Shown in pieces: positions 1-9,345 of a stretch of DNA of 64,000 bases (its first letter is position 1; each line of letters begins with the position of its first letter). This DNA comes from Gelidibacter mesophilus DSM 14095 (GTDB taxonomy: Bacteria > Bacteroidota > Bacteroidia > Flavobacteriales > Flavobacteriaceae): assembly GCF_000423005.1 (NCBI RefSeq), contig NZ_AUHD01000004.1, positions 62,001 through 126,000 of the forward strand, in the 5' to 3' direction. Below the pieces are notes generated by a model. That model did not search any database and was not told the DNA's origin. It saw nothing but the letters and a program-made list of their open reading frames with translations. The translations under genes and the position numbers were made by a program.

Positions 1-688
1 AACTTTCGGCATCAGGAAAATCCAATCCCTCATTATAGGCCGCATACGGATAAAAATAATCATCAAAATGAATCCCGTCAATGTCATATCTCTTAACGAT
101 ATCCATCACCACCGCCGACGAATGGTCTTGAGTTGCCTGTTTGGAAGGATCCATCCACCACAAGCCATTTTTTAAAGACACCATGAGTTCAGGACGCGTT
201 TTTACTAAGGATTTTGGTACGACCTCACCTCCTGTAGTGTGATGCGAGCGATACGGATTTAACCAAACATGCAATTCCAATCCGCGGTCATGCGCTGCTT
301 CTATCCAAAAACTTAAAGGATCATACCAGGGCGATGGCGCTTTTCCAACTTCCCCAGACAGAAAGAAAGACCAAGGCTCCAAATGACTATTATACAAAGC
401 ATCCGCCTGCGGTCTTGCCTGAAAAATCACTGCATTATAATTATGATCCTTTAAAAAATCTAATAATTTCAAGGCTTCATCCTGCTGTTCCAGAGTGGAC
501 AGACCTGGCTGGCTGGGCCAATTGATATTTGCCACGGTAGCCACCCATGCTGCCCGAAACTCACGCATCACTTGTGGAACTTCATCTTCAATAGGTGCAG
601 CTGCTCTTATATGTTTGGGAGATTTGCAACCATACAGTGCCAACATTAAAAACAGGAGTATAATAAGAGATTTTATTTTAAAGACCAT
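1..688 (-). CDS. GHL10-type glycosyl hydrolase lipoprotein, C-terminus cut by window edge
   Basis: Reading the minus strand from the ATG at 688-686 gives an open frame of 229 codons that runs off the left edge. The first residues are a lipoprotein signal (MVFKIKSLIILLLFLMLALY, then GCK), so the mature protein should be anchored to a membrane through Cys. What follows (REFRAAWVATVANINWPS, a long helix, then LELHVWLNPYRSH and DGIHFDDYFYPY) is the family-10-like glycosylhydrolase fold (GHL10, formerly DUF187). Members are thought to act on cell-surface or environmental polysaccharide; the substrate cannot be told from the sequence. The DGIHFDDYFYPY block is the usual family signature. The family assignment is firm, the function is not. 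Confidence 0.85.
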   Translation of the reverse strand, partial: MVFKIKSLIILLFLMLALYGCKSPKHIRAAAPIEDEVPQVMREFRAAWVATVANINWPSQPGLSTLEQQDEALKLLDFLKDHNYNAVIFQARPQADALYNSHLEPWSFFLSGEVGKAPSPWYDPLSFWIEAAHDRGLELHVWLNPYRSHHTTGGEVVPKSLVKTRPELMVSLKNGLWWMDPSKQATQDHSSAVVMDIVKRYDIDGIHFDDYFYPYAAYNEGLDFPDAES

Positions 689-745
689 AATGTGTGGGTA
701 TAATTAAGCAAATTATAAACTTAAAATCCAATAGTCAAAAAGCAG

Positions 746-760
746 GTCACATTTAGTGAC
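746..760. promoter_or_regulatory. Inverted repeat GTCAC-N5-GTGAC between divergent genes
   Basis: A perfect 5-bp inverted repeat, GTCAC ATTTA GTGAC, lies in the 219-bp gap between the divergent hydrolase (starts 688) and MATE gene (starts 908). It could be an operator for either gene. It does not match the two CRP-like motifs found elsewhere in this window, and a 5-bp repeat can arise by chance. Confidence 0.25.
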
Positions 761-894
761 ATTTTTAACATTTTATAGTCTCAGATCGATCATTCCTAAA
801 CGATTCAAGCCTTTAAGATTCACCTCATTGATTTCATTTTATTATTTTTTCAAGTATTAAGACGATTTTAGGTATCACATCGGAATGGTTGTTA

Positions 895-902
895 TAATTT
901 TG
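895..902 (+). promoter_or_regulatory. TAnnTTTG promoter element, near-leaderless MATE gene
   Basis: TAATTTTG matches the Bacteroidota -7 element TAnnTTTG exactly. Its last base is only 5 nt before the A of the MATE start codon at 908, so the transcript would begin at or within a few bases of the ATG. No good TTG -33 element stands about 19 bp upstream. Inference from position only. Confidence 0.5.
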
Positions 903-907
903 CAAAT

Positions 908-2296
908 ATGAGTACCCCTAAAAAAAACAAATACACAGAAGGACGAATCCTTAGCTCACTCGTCAGTTTAGCCTTGCCCATTATTTTTGCAAATATCCTC
1001 CAATCCGCCTATCAGCTTATTGATACATTTTGGTTGGGACGGATTGGTGCCGATGCTGTAGCAGCGGTAAGTTTGAGTTTTCCTTTGCTCTTTTTGGTGC
1101 TTTCCATTGGCGCTGGGCTAACCCTGTCAGGCACCGTTATGGTAGCCCGCTACCAAGGAGCTAATAACCAAAAAATGGTAGATTTTAGTTCCTCACAAAG
1201 CGTCTTTTTGATTTTTTTAACCTCCATCATTTTGGCGGTGGGTAGTTATTTCTCGGCTGGACCTTTGATGAAAGTCATTGGTGCGGGACCGGATATTATT
1301 GAGGACTCGGTAACCTATTTTAGAGTTTCTTCTTTAGGTTTCGTTTTTTTATTCATCTTTTTTATTTTCCAATCGCTCATGAGGGGCATAGGCAATGTGA
1401 TGATGCCTGTTTATATTGTCCTATGTACAGTGATCCTGAACGCAGTGCTCGATCCACTGTTCATTTATGGCTATGGCTCTATTCCGGGGTATGGAGTAGC
1501 CGGTGCCGCAGTGGCTAGCGTCATTACCCAAGCAGTTGCGGCTACTATTGGCCTGTTCATTCTGTTTAGGGGGAATAACGGGATTAAAATTGCGTTGTCG
1601 TCCATGTATTTCAATATGGAATACCTTAAAAGAACCTTCAATTTAGGACTTCCAGCAAGTATAGAACAATCTACGCGGGCATTGGGCATGACCATGATGA
1701 TGGTGATCGTTACCAGTTTTGGTAGTGATATTGTCGCGGCCTACGGAATCGGGGCCCGGATGTTGAGCTTTATCGTGGTACCCGCCCTAGGATTGGGCAT
1801 TGCTACAACGTCTTTAGTAGGCCAAAACATCGGAGCTTTAAAAATTAAACGAGCAGAAAAGGTTGCGCGGATGAGTGCCAAGGTGGCCTTCTTTGGGTTT
1901 ACCGGATTGGGGCTGATCATGTTTTTGGTGGCGGAACCTTTAACCGCATTCTTTATTCCCGATGATCCTCAGGTCATCCAAGATGGTGCTCTGTTTATTA
2001 AAATCATGTCCGTTAGTTTTGGATTTCTCGGGCTCCAACAGGTGATGAACGGGACTTTTAACGGTGCAGGATTCACCAAAGCCTCCATGCTGATTTCCAT
2101 TATGTCTCTTTGGGTAGTCCGCTTTCCTTTAGCTTATATTCTGTCTTATAAGCTGGACATGGGACCAACGGGTATTTGGTGGTCTTTCCCCATATCCAAC
2201 CTGATTGCTGGCATTGTGGCCTTTGCTTATTTCAAAACTGGGTATTGGAAAAAAAGAGTGATTCGCGACCGCAGTTTTTTAACGGCGCATGAATAA
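908..2296 (+). CDS. MATE family multidrug/Na+ antiporter
   Basis: The 462-residue protein has the usual length of MATE exporters and about 12 hydrophobic segments in two related halves. The first half opens with LVSLALPIIFANILQSAYQL and a TFWLGRIGADAVAAVSL block, which is the MATE signature. Members pump cationic drugs or metabolites out of the cell in exchange for Na+ or H+. The N-terminus is short and polar (MSTPKKNKYTEG) before the first membrane segment, so the ATG at 908 is a credible start. It is transcribed alone, divergent from the hydrolase lipoprotein. The family is certain; the substrate is unknown. Confidence 0.93.
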   Translation: MSTPKKNKYTEGRILSSLVSLALPIIFANILQSAYQLIDTFWLGRIGADAVAAVSLSFPLLFLVLSIGAGLTLSGTVMVARYQGANNQKMVDFSSSQSVFLIFLTSIILAVGSYFSAGPLMKVIGAGPDIIEDSVTYFRVSSLGFVFLFIFFIFQSLMRGIGNVMMPVYIVLCTVILNAVLDPLFIYGYGSIPGYGVAGAAVASVITQAVAATIGLFILFRGNNGIKIALSSMYFNMEYLKRTFNLGLPASIEQSTRALGMTMMMVIVTSFGSDIVAAYGIGARMLSFIVVPALGLGIATTSLVGQNIGALKIKRAEKVARMSAKVAFFGFTGLGLIMFLVAEPLTAFFIPDDPQVIQDGALFIKIMSVSFGFLGLQQVMNGTFNGAGFTKASMLISIMSLWVVRFPLAYILSYKLDMGPTGIWWSFPISNLIAGIVAFAYFKTGYWKKRVIRDRSFLTAHE

Positions 2297-3026
2297 GATT
2301 GGGGTCTTACTTAAAGTGGATAAATTGGTTTAAAGAATAGCTTTACACTAGTGGCGGGCTGAAAGTCTGTTTCATGAAATTGCTGATAAAACACCTTATT
2401 ATTGGGTGTTTCCCGAAAAAACCGGGACAGCTGTGGCCAAAATATTTATAGAAAATAAATGAGCTGCACTAAATCCCGATAGCTATCAGGGGCAGGATTT
2501 TAATCTTTAACTAGATAATTATTGAACCCTAGCCGTTGGTCAAAAATTTACACCTAATATTTTAGGCAGTTTCAGTCGCTATTGCAGTGCTTAAGTGAAT
2601 CCCTCTAAGTTTTTTGTAAATATCCCTTTCTATGCCTTAGGCTCTAAATGCTATATATCTAACAATTAATTTTTTACTTTTTTTCTATAAGCATTGGTGA
2701 TTTTCACACTAATACTTCCTCTTTAGGGAGGTGATTTTGATAAAACCAACGAATTTTTGAAGAATTCTGCACTTAACTAAAGCGCAGAAGATAATGTCTT
2801 AAGGATCTATTTAGACAATCCTTAATTTTAAACCTATCGATAAAGACATGTAATATCTGTTCGTGTTTTATATCATAAACTAGGTAAATATTCTATATTG
2901 CTTGAGAATAAAAATACTAAAAGCTACTGCTCTCACTACAGATGTGTTGTTATGAAGCAGTTCGAAATACGGATTATAAAACCTTATTTTAAACCTTGGC
3001 CCCAAACCAACATTACAACACCCAGT
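2297..3026. other. Gene-free stretch with two short palindromes
   Basis: No convincing gene lies between the MATE stop and the signal peptide start of the secreted protein. Two small palindromes are visible: CCCG-N7-CGGG at 2412-2426 and CCCGATAGCTATCAGGGG at 2475-2492, whose core GATAGCTATC is a perfect 10-bp palindrome. The second resembles small palindromic repeats often scattered in flavobacterial intergenic DNA. The rest is AT-rich and unassigned. Confidence 0.45.
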
Positions 3027-6000
3027 ATGATTAAAAATTACCCAAGAAATATATTTAAATGTATTGCCTTTATACTCCTTCTTCTGCCCTTTCAACACTT
3101 AGACGCCCAAACCACTTTAAGCTATAATGTAGGCAACGTACCCATCCATACGTCAATGCCTTCATGTGAATCGACACAAGCCTGGGCAAGAGCATTTACG
3201 CTTTCCGATTTCGGGATTTCCCAAAATGATAAATTTGTTATCAATTCGGGACAAGTGGCCATCTATAATTCTTTAGGTGGGGGGACTTTGGAGTTTGACA
3301 TCTTTGTCATTGATTCCGATTTTCCCAATTCCCACTCTTCCCGAACAGATCTTATTGCAAGCAGTCAAAAAGTCAATATCCCTGTTATTGGAGACGTACC
3401 GGAAATAATCACGATCCATTTTGATGTTCCCGTGGTCATTCCTGATGGCATCGATCGTATTTTGGTTGAAGTAAGAAAGTCTTATGATGGTCATAACAAT
3501 GCGACTTCTCTTGCGTATATCGCAGGTACCGAAGCAGATACTGGAACTTCTTATTATTGGGGATGTCAGGTGTCCTATCCCCACATGGACACAGAACATC
3601 TTGATCCTCCGGTACATGACGCCAATTTTTTTATCAATGTCACGGGAGAACGAATTTCGACCACCAATTTAGGCACACCTACACGTTTGACACATAATCA
3701 ATGTGAGGATGTTGTCAACGTCAGACAGTATAGTTGTAGTTGGGGCGGATTGAAATATGCGCGGTCGTTTGTTTTAAAAGATTTTAGTGTATCCAACAAC
3801 GAGGAGTTTATTATTGATAGAGCCCAAGTCGCCTTTGCAAGTGTTGGGGTTTATGACGTAAAGGTTCAATTTAATATTTATAAAATTGACGATAACTTTC
3901 CGGCATCCTATTCTGAGGACGATTTAATTGGCAGCAGTCGGATTATCAATGTCCCCTATTTTGGGTCGAGGCCTCGCCTTTTTGATATTGTTTTTGGGAC
4001 GCCCATTGTGATTCCCGCAGATGTTGATAAAGTCTTGGTGGAGGTCTTTAATTTGGGCAGTGCGAGCAGTTCGGGTTTAGCGTTTATTGCAGGTGGCGCA
4101 CAGAGTACGGGGGAGTCCTGGCTGCGATCGGAAGCTTTGGGTTGTCCACCTTTTCAGGAATATATTTCTGTGACCAACCCCAATATCAATTACTATATCA
4201 ATGTCACCGGGAGAACACGGCATGTCACCAATAATTTCGAAATCAATATGTCCAATAATTGTTCTGAATTTTTAAAAGAGTTCAGGGTGGAAAATAGTGC
4301 CAACGTTGCGTCTGTGCTCTGGAATTTTGGAGATCCCGCTTCAGGGGCCAATAACACGTCCACGGGTTTAACACCTTATCATGATTTCACAGCAGATGGG
4401 ATCCATACCATTACCGCAACAGTGACGGCCCGTGATGGCAGTATTAAAGTGATCAGTGAAAATTTTGACATCGAGCAGCCACCACACGCGTACGGAATCG
4501 ATGACTTCTATGCCTGTGAAGATCTTTTTGATACAGGCATTGCCTCCACTTTTGATCTTTCAACGGTGACGCAGCAAGTTTTAAAAGGGCAGGTCGATAA
4601 AATTGTGACTTTTATAGATGGCAGTGGCGCTCGCTACAGTGCACTTCCCCAGCCGTTCGCCAACACGGTTAGGGATGTTGAAACAATCACCGTACGCGTG
4701 GCACATCAGGATAATCCTTGCTGCTATTCTGAGACCACCTTCGATTTAATTGTCCATCCTTTGCCAGCATTAACCAACATTCCAGATTTTACGAGCTGTG
4801 AAATCAGCTCCAATGGTTTTGCGGAATTCGATTTAAGTACTGTGGCATCCACCGTTATCGGAGGTCAAACCGGCCTCTCCGTGGCCATTTTTGATGGGGA
4901 TGGCCATCCGCTTTCCAATCCTTTGCCCAATCCTTATGTCAACAGGATTCCAAATAAGGAACTAATCACCGTGCGCGTCACGAATAATGTAACAGGCTGC
5001 CAGAACGAATTGACGTTTAGCTTAAATGTCAATGAGCAGCCAATGGCCTATTCGTTGGATGTATTAATCGGGTGTGATGACAACGATGACGGGATTTCAG
5101 AGTATTTCGATACTTCACATGTTGAGGCCCAGGCTATAGGTACACAAACTGGAATGGTCGTATCTTATTTTGATGCCAGCGGGACGGTATTGCCCGCACC
5201 TTTACCAAATCCGCTGACCAATACGGAAGCCCACGCCCAACAAATCACCTTAAGGGTCACCAATCCTCAAAGCGGTTGCTATGCTGAAACCCTACTCTAT
5301 CTTGAAACCTCAACACAGCCGCATATCAATACACCAAATGATTTGTACGCCTGCGATATTGGCAATGGTTTTGCCTATTTTGATACTTCGGCGATTGAAT
5401 CAGCATTGATAGGAAATCAGACCGGCTTGACCGTTCGTTATTATGATGCCCAAGGAAATGCACTACCAAGCCCATTGCCCAATTCTTTTATCAATACAAA
5501 TGCCTATCAACAAACCATAACTGTACGCGTTGAAAACGCACTGAACCGTTCTTGTTACTCTGAAACTACTTTCGACTTGATCGTCAACCGTTTACCGGAA
5601 ATCAATTTAGAGGACGACTATTTCATTTGTAATTTGGACCCTTCCATCATCCTATCTGTAGATCCAAATTTCGATACTTACGAATGGTCTGGACCAAACG
5701 GCAGTACCATTTCATCAACAGCCCATGCCGAAATTATAGCCGAAGGCCGTTATGTTCTCAAAGTAACCCAATTAAAACCTGGACTGTATTGCGAAAACTC
5801 CTTTTCATTTCATTTGACCCGTTCGATCTTACCTACCATACAGCACGTCAATTACGGCGATTTAGGGAACAATTTTATCGAAGTCATCGTTTCTGGCAAT
5901 GGCAGCTTTGAATATTCAATAGATGGCATCAGCTACCAAGACAGCAATTATTTTCCAAATGTCCGAGGCGGCATCTATAAGGTGTACGCAAGAGATAAAG

Positions 6001-6293
6001 ATGGATGTGGCGACGCCTCAAAGAAAGTCATCATTTTGGATTACCCCAAATTTTTTACACCCAATACGGATGGCTATAACGACTCTTGGCACCTGAAAGG
6101 CATCACTGAATTTCCAAATTCCAAGGTATTCATTTACGACCGTTTTGGGAAAGTATTGACCCAATTAGCCGCGCATGATTTAGGTTGGGACGGCTTTTAT
6201 AACGGTAGTCCCATGTTGGCCAATGACTATTGGTTTAATGTAGATCTCGGCAATGGCACCAGTTTTTCGGGACATTTCACTCTGAAACGCTAA
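3027..6293 (+). CDS. Large secreted repeat protein with PKD-like domain and T9SS type B sorting domain
   Basis: I start the protein at the ATG at 3027. It opens with a Sec signal peptide (MIKNYPRNIFKCIAFILLLL then PFQHLDAQ); the longer reading from a TTG at 2898 only adds a 43-residue extension ahead of it. Length is 1088 aa. Two related N-terminal modules of about 150 aa share the ending IPDGIDRILVEV / IPADVDKVLVEV. Next comes a PKD-like module (SVLWNFGDPASGANN), then four tandem modules of about 93 aa, then the C-terminal block FFTPNTDGYNDSWHLKG with VFIYDRFGKVL, the hallmark of type B gliding-motility-associated C-terminal domains. Such proteins are exported by the type IX system to the cell surface, typically as adhesins. 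Function is inferred from architecture only. Confidence 0.85.
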   Translation: MIKNYPRNIFKCIAFILLLLPFQHLDAQTTLSYNVGNVPIHTSMPSCESTQAWARAFTLSDFGISQNDKFVINSGQVAIYNSLGGGTLEFDIFVIDSDFPNSHSSRTDLIASSQKVNIPVIGDVPEIITIHFDVPVVIPDGIDRILVEVRKSYDGHNNATSLAYIAGTEADTGTSYYWGCQVSYPHMDTEHLDPPVHDANFFINVTGERISTTNLGTPTRLTHNQCEDVVNVRQYSCSWGGLKYARSFVLKDFSVSNNEEFIIDRAQVAFASVGVYDVKVQFNIYKIDDNFPASYSEDDLIGSSRIINVPYFGSRPRLFDIVFGTPIVIPADVDKVLVEVFNLGSASSSGLAFIAGGAQSTGESWLRSEALGCPPFQEYISVTNPNINYYINVTGRTRHVTNNFEINMSNNCSEFLKEFRVENSANVASVLWNFGDPASGANNTSTGLTPYHDFTADGIHTITATVTARDGSIKVISENFDIEQPPHAYGIDDFYACEDLFDTGIASTFDLSTVTQQVLKGQVDKIVTFIDGSGARYSALPQPFANTVRDVETITVRVAHQDNPCCYSETTFDLIVHPLPALTNIPDFTSCEISSNGFAEFDLSTVASTVIGGQTGLSVAIFDGDGHPLSNPLPNPYVNRIPNKELITVRVTNNVTGCQNELTFSLNVNEQPMAYSLDVLIGCDDNDDGISEYFDTSHVEAQAIGTQTGMVVSYFDASGTVLPAPLPNPLTNTEAHAQQITLRVTNPQSGCYAETLLYLETSTQPHINTPNDLYACDIGNGFAYFDTSAIESALIGNQTGLTVRYYDAQGNALPSPLPNSFINTNAYQQTITVRVENALNRSCYSETTFDLIVNRLPEINLEDDYFICNLDPSIILSVDPNFDTYEWSGPNGSTISSTAHAEIIAEGRYVLKVTQLKPGLYCENSFSFHLTRSILPTIQHVNYGDLGNNFIEVIVSGNGSFEYSIDGISYQDSNYFPNVRGGIYKVYARDKDGCGDASKKVIILDYPKFFTPNTDGYNDSWHLKGITEFPNSKVFIYDRFGKVLTQLAAHDLGWDGFYNGSPMLANDYWFNVDLGNGTSFSGHFTLKR
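4500..5610 (+). repeat. Four tandem about 280-bp coding repeats in the secreted protein
   Basis: Each unit begins with an acidic/aromatic segment and a Cys (DFYACEDL, DFTSCEIS, LIGCDDND, DLYACDIG), continues with F(D/Y)-S/T-V then (G)QTG and a PLPNP-type turn, and ends with an ITVRV strand and a C-Y-E-T strand. Units start near 4500, 4780, 5060 and 5338. They are diverged at the DNA level, so this is an old duplication typical of Ig-like surface repeats. Confidence 0.7.
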
Positions 6294-6660
6294 CACGCTC
6301 CTCGTCAACACATCATGTTTCTAACAAGGCTATGATGCTACAGACTTTAATCTGATTACCCTGTAAACCCCTTAATGGTCTCACTCCATATTTTTTAAGA
6401 TTTGGCGCTGGCATTTTTTAGTTTGGAATAATCCCAGAAATGGTGATCCATCAGGTGCATATTGTGTTTGTGAACTAAGGAATTGCCATAATAAGAGATT
6501 TTTCAAAGTGAAGCTAATAATGTATTAGATAAGCTAAATGATTGCCGATTAATTGAAGTTCTTGATTAAGATTATAGAGTGGCAAAATGACATCTTCAAC
6601 ACGCGGGCTAGATTGCCAAACTCGCAAAATCAAATTTAATACGAGGTCCTGTGTATGATG
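6294..6660. other. Gap between convergent genes, nothing assigned
   Basis: About 370 bp lie between the stops of the T9SS protein and the GIY-YIG protein. I see no coding frame with a sensible start, no tRNA-like fold and no strong hairpin followed by a T-run. Confidence 0.4.
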
Positions 6661-7479
6661 TTAATCATTGCCCTGTGCAATCACCTTACACTTATTTCTC
6701 ATAACCCTAACATTATTAATAACCCCAGGATTTTCTGCCAAATTCAACAAAGGCAGATGTTCTTTAATTAATTGTTTTTCAATTGAATTAAGATCGGTAG
6801 AAGTAGCAATCCAATTAAAAATCAAATGCTCTTCTATCCATTGGATGATCTCTTGTTCGTTTTCAGATGAAAACTTATAATTGTTTTGATTGCTCTTCCC
6901 TATAAGAGAACCTGGCTCAGGCAAATAACCTAGCACAGCGCCCATAGTCCTGAAAAAAGTACCATGACCTTTAGCCCTCAGCTCTTGCTCAAAAAATTGC
7001 TTTTGCAAATTTTTGGAAGCACTACCAATATAAAGGAGGGTATGATTGCGCTCTGCTAGAACATTGGAAAATACGATATCCAATGCTTTTGGATCCTTTA
7101 TACGAACCGCATAAAGTCCTGGGCCGTTTGGGATATTCTTCTCGCACTCACTAAGAGACTTAAAATTCTTTTCGTTGATTAAAACTTTCATCAACAACTT
7201 AGGATCCAGGCCAATATTATTTACGGAAACTTGCTTTTTTTTGGGCGTTGATTTTTTAGCAATGATGCCCTCGGTCGTTTTTAAGCCAATCAAGGTATTG
7301 GTTTTAGTAAAAAGATGCGGGTTACCTTTTATGCTAGCTCCCACCTGACTACTTTTTATATCAGAACCATCTTTTTTACTATACCAGCTATTGGCATTTA
7401 AAATTTCAGCAATTTCAGGGGCAGTTAAGGATTTTCCTGCTTTCAATAAAGCTTGTTGTATCGCTTCGTGTAAAGTCAT
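6661..7479 (-). CDS. HARE-HTH plus GIY-YIG nuclease-like protein
   Basis: The 272-residue protein joins two modules. Residues 1-66 look like a HARE-HTH (HB1/ASXL-type winged helix): MTLHEAIQQALLKAGKSLT, then PEIAEILNANSWYSKKDG. This module is usually fused to enzymes acting on modified DNA. Residues 115-250 look like a GIY-YIG domain: GPGLYAV with GLY at 121-123, LLYIGSAS with YIG at 150-152, Arg168, and a late IEKQLIKEHLPLLNLAENP with Glu234 and Asn246. All the canonical catalytic positions therefore appear present. It stands alone, with no methyltransferase partner next to it; the methyltransferase at 8332 is 850 bp away. A DNA-cleaving or phage-defence role is inference. Confidence 0.7.
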   Translation of the reverse strand: MTLHEAIQQALLKAGKSLTAPEIAEILNANSWYSKKDGSDIKSSQVGASIKGNPHLFTKTNTLIGLKTTEGIIAKKSTPKKKQVSVNNIGLDPKLLMKVLINEKNFKSLSECEKNIPNGPGLYAVRIKDPKALDIVFSNVLAERNHTLLYIGSASKNLQKQFFEQELRAKGHGTFFRTMGAVLGYLPEPGSLIGKSNQNNYKFSSENEQEIIQWIEEHLIFNWIATSTDLNSIEKQLIKEHLPLLNLAENPGVINNVRVMRNKCKVIAQGND

Positions 7480-7482
7480 ATG

Positions 7483-7498
7483 TTAATCACTTGATTAA
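7483..7498. promoter_or_regulatory. Perfect palindrome touching the HARE-HTH/GIY-YIG start
   Basis: TTAATCA-CT-TGATTAA is a perfect 7-bp inverted repeat with a 2-bp spacer. It ends 4 bp upstream of the ATG at 7479 on the minus strand. A protein bound here would block initiation of transcription or translation, so autoregulation by the helix-turn-helix protein is the simplest reading. The repeat is seen; the binding protein is inferred. Confidence 0.5.
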
Positions 7499-8331
7499 TG
7501 AGGTTGTTTTGTTAGAATTTTAAACTTTAGATTAGGTTTTAACTAGTGGTTAAAGACTACATAGTGACATATTTATTAAGATTATCAACTTCATGGCTTG
7601 AAATTGGAATTTTAAAAGCTCCAAACTGAATGTCCTAGCATGATTCATGACTAAGAAGATCATGCCACATTGACCAATTGGCATTCTTAAAGCATGCTCC
7701 TAATGTTACAGAAATTTGGTGTAACACTTAAGAAAATGCTTCAAACTGAATTAATTTTTTACAATATGGTGCAAGTGCATAAAATTAGGCAAAATTTTAT
7801 ACTTTATTTCCTGTGGGAAAAAGAATTTTTGAGTTGTTGCTGTTTTTGATAAAAAAAATTCCTTAATGCTCGCTTTGTTTTGCTTTTTGAAAGCATCTTA
7901 CGCTATTGTATGTCTGCATAATTTTGGTCGCATTACGATCTCATATAACTAACACAGTTTTCAATTAGTTTGAAAAAAGAACACTTTGAATTAGCTCTTA
8001 AAATGTTTGATATGTATGTTAAGCATGCTTGTATAACATCGATGAAAAAAGAAAAATAAAAGCACAACATAAATTAAAGACATTTCTATTACCGTTTGTT
8101 TCCTGTTTTACGGCTAGACTAGGTTTCAACCAGACTTTTTTCAAATTCCTTGAGGTACTCTTTGTCTTTTAGTCCAGGGGTTAGATAAATTTTAAGTGTT
8201 TTAAAGTGTTAGGGCAATAAAATTAGTGAAAACAAATAGGTCATCTTGTTCATGCTTCATAATTCTTCCAGATGGAATATTTGATGGCTTTAACTTCAAG
8301 GTGAATAGATTATTAAATTTAGAGCATGCGT
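7499..8331. other. Long gene-poor region with hairpins
   Basis: This 830-bp AT-rich stretch has no credible full gene. It contains several inverted repeats, including the strong one at 7681-7739 and GCATGAT...ATCATGC near 7636-7665. On the minus strand at 8119-8208 a 29-codon open frame reads FKTLKIYLTPGLKDKEYLKE and on to a stop. It is charged and amphipathic like a real protein C-terminus but has no start, so it may be the last trace of a lost gene. Confidence 0.4.
7681..7739. repeat. Extended nested hairpin element
   Basis: The outer arms GCATTCTTAA (7681-7690) and TTAAGAAAATGC (7728-7739) pair over 10 bp with a 2-nt bulge. Inside them TGTTACA (7704-7710) pairs perfectly with TGTAACA (7720-7726) around a 9-nt loop. 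A self-complementary GCATGC (7692-7697) sits in the asymmetric bulge. It has no T-run, so it is not a simple terminator. It may be a structured RNA, a small mobile hairpin element, or a protein-binding cruciform. Confidence 0.5.
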
Positions 8332-9009
8332 TTAAAAAACCGTATAAAGTGTCGTCACAATCACGCCGTTCCCACTCTTTAAAGTCACAGCGCATAAGTG
8401 TTCTGCGGTTTTCACCTTAAAATAAAATGGTACGGCCAATAGGTTGACCCCACTTCCTTTTTTCAGTCGCGTGCCTTGTCCTGAAATAATATCGGTATTT
8501 GGGAGGAAGTCTCCTTTTGGCAAATGTTCGGTCAAGAGCACATATTTAAAATGGCTTAATTTTTTCAGGATCTGTTGTATTTCAGTATTGGAGAGATGTT
8601 GCAAGACCTGTCTGACGATAGCTATTTCGCCAGGAGGCAATTGGTCTACCGCGAGATCCAAACAGTGGAACTCTAAATTCTCTTCTTTATATTTCTCTTT
8701 GTTGTGTGCAATGAGATCCGCTACGATATCTACAGCAATATACTTTCTGGTATACGTTACCAATTCCCATCCGACATTAAAATCACCGCAACCCAAATCA
8801 CATACCACTAGCGGAATTTTAAACGATTTTAAAAACACTTTGACAGCCTCTAGATAAGGATCAACGATGTTTGAAAGATGTGATCCCTCCCCCGAATAAA
8901 AGTCAGAATGATTACTTCCCCAAAGTTGCATGGCATACACCTGTTCCATAGCCCTTTTAGTTGGCCAAGCCTTCTTGATACGTGGAGTCGAACTGTCTTT
9001 CTTTGTCAT
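8332..9009 (-). CDS. Class I SAM-dependent methyltransferase
   Basis: The protein is 225 aa. The SAM-binding strand and loop are VVCDLGCGDFNVG, the acidic end of the second strand is YIAVDIVADLI, and a later LEFHCLDLAVDQLP matches the third. No DNA- or RNA-specific catalytic NPPY-type motif is visible, so a small-molecule or protein substrate is as likely as nucleic acid. The gene is alone on the minus strand with about 330 bp free upstream. An imperfect TACTTTCG promoter element lies at 9044-9051. Confidence 0.8.
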   Translation of the reverse strand: MTKKDSSTPRIKKAWPTKRAMEQVYAMQLWGSNHSDFYSGEGSHLSNIVDPYLEAVKVFLKSFKIPLVVCDLGCGDFNVGWELVTYTRKYIAVDIVADLIAHNKEKYKEENLEFHCLDLAVDQLPPGEIAIVRQVLQHLSNTEIQQILKKLSHFKYVLLTEHLPKGDFLPNTDIISGQGTRLKKGSGVNLLAVPFYFKVKTAEHLCAVTLKSGNGVIVTTLYTVF

Positions 9010-9345
9010 AATGGTGCTTTAGGCTGTATAGTTTAATGTAAAACGAAAGTACTGTTTATCTATCATTTCCGTGACAGTACCTCTACCAAATTATATCCTA
9101 AAAAAAGCTTTGTCCAATTGTGATGTCTACGACAACCGGTTATCACCAAAGCTGAGAGATTTGAGAATCCGTCCATTTTCAAAGTTTTACCAAAATTTCA
9201 GCCTTTTTTAAAACCACCTTTACCAACCGTATCAATTCAAGCATCTTTAATATTAAGAGACATCAGCACTAGCGCAACTAGAATAAAAGCCAAAATTTCT
9301 TGCAGCATCTTTTTTCTTTAGATGTAAAGAAAAGGAACTTTCTAT
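9010..9345. other. Gap with a spaced inverted repeat
   Basis: No gene is seen. GTACTGT (9049-9055) and ACAGTAC (9074-9080) form a perfect 7-bp inverted repeat with an 18-bp spacer. It overlaps the probable promoter of the minus-strand methyltransferase and could be an operator. Confidence 0.35.

Noticed and set aside
2898-3026. Upstream extension of the T9SS protein from a TTG
   Set aside because: It would put 43 extra residues in front of a clear signal peptide; ATG 3027 starts the signal directly.
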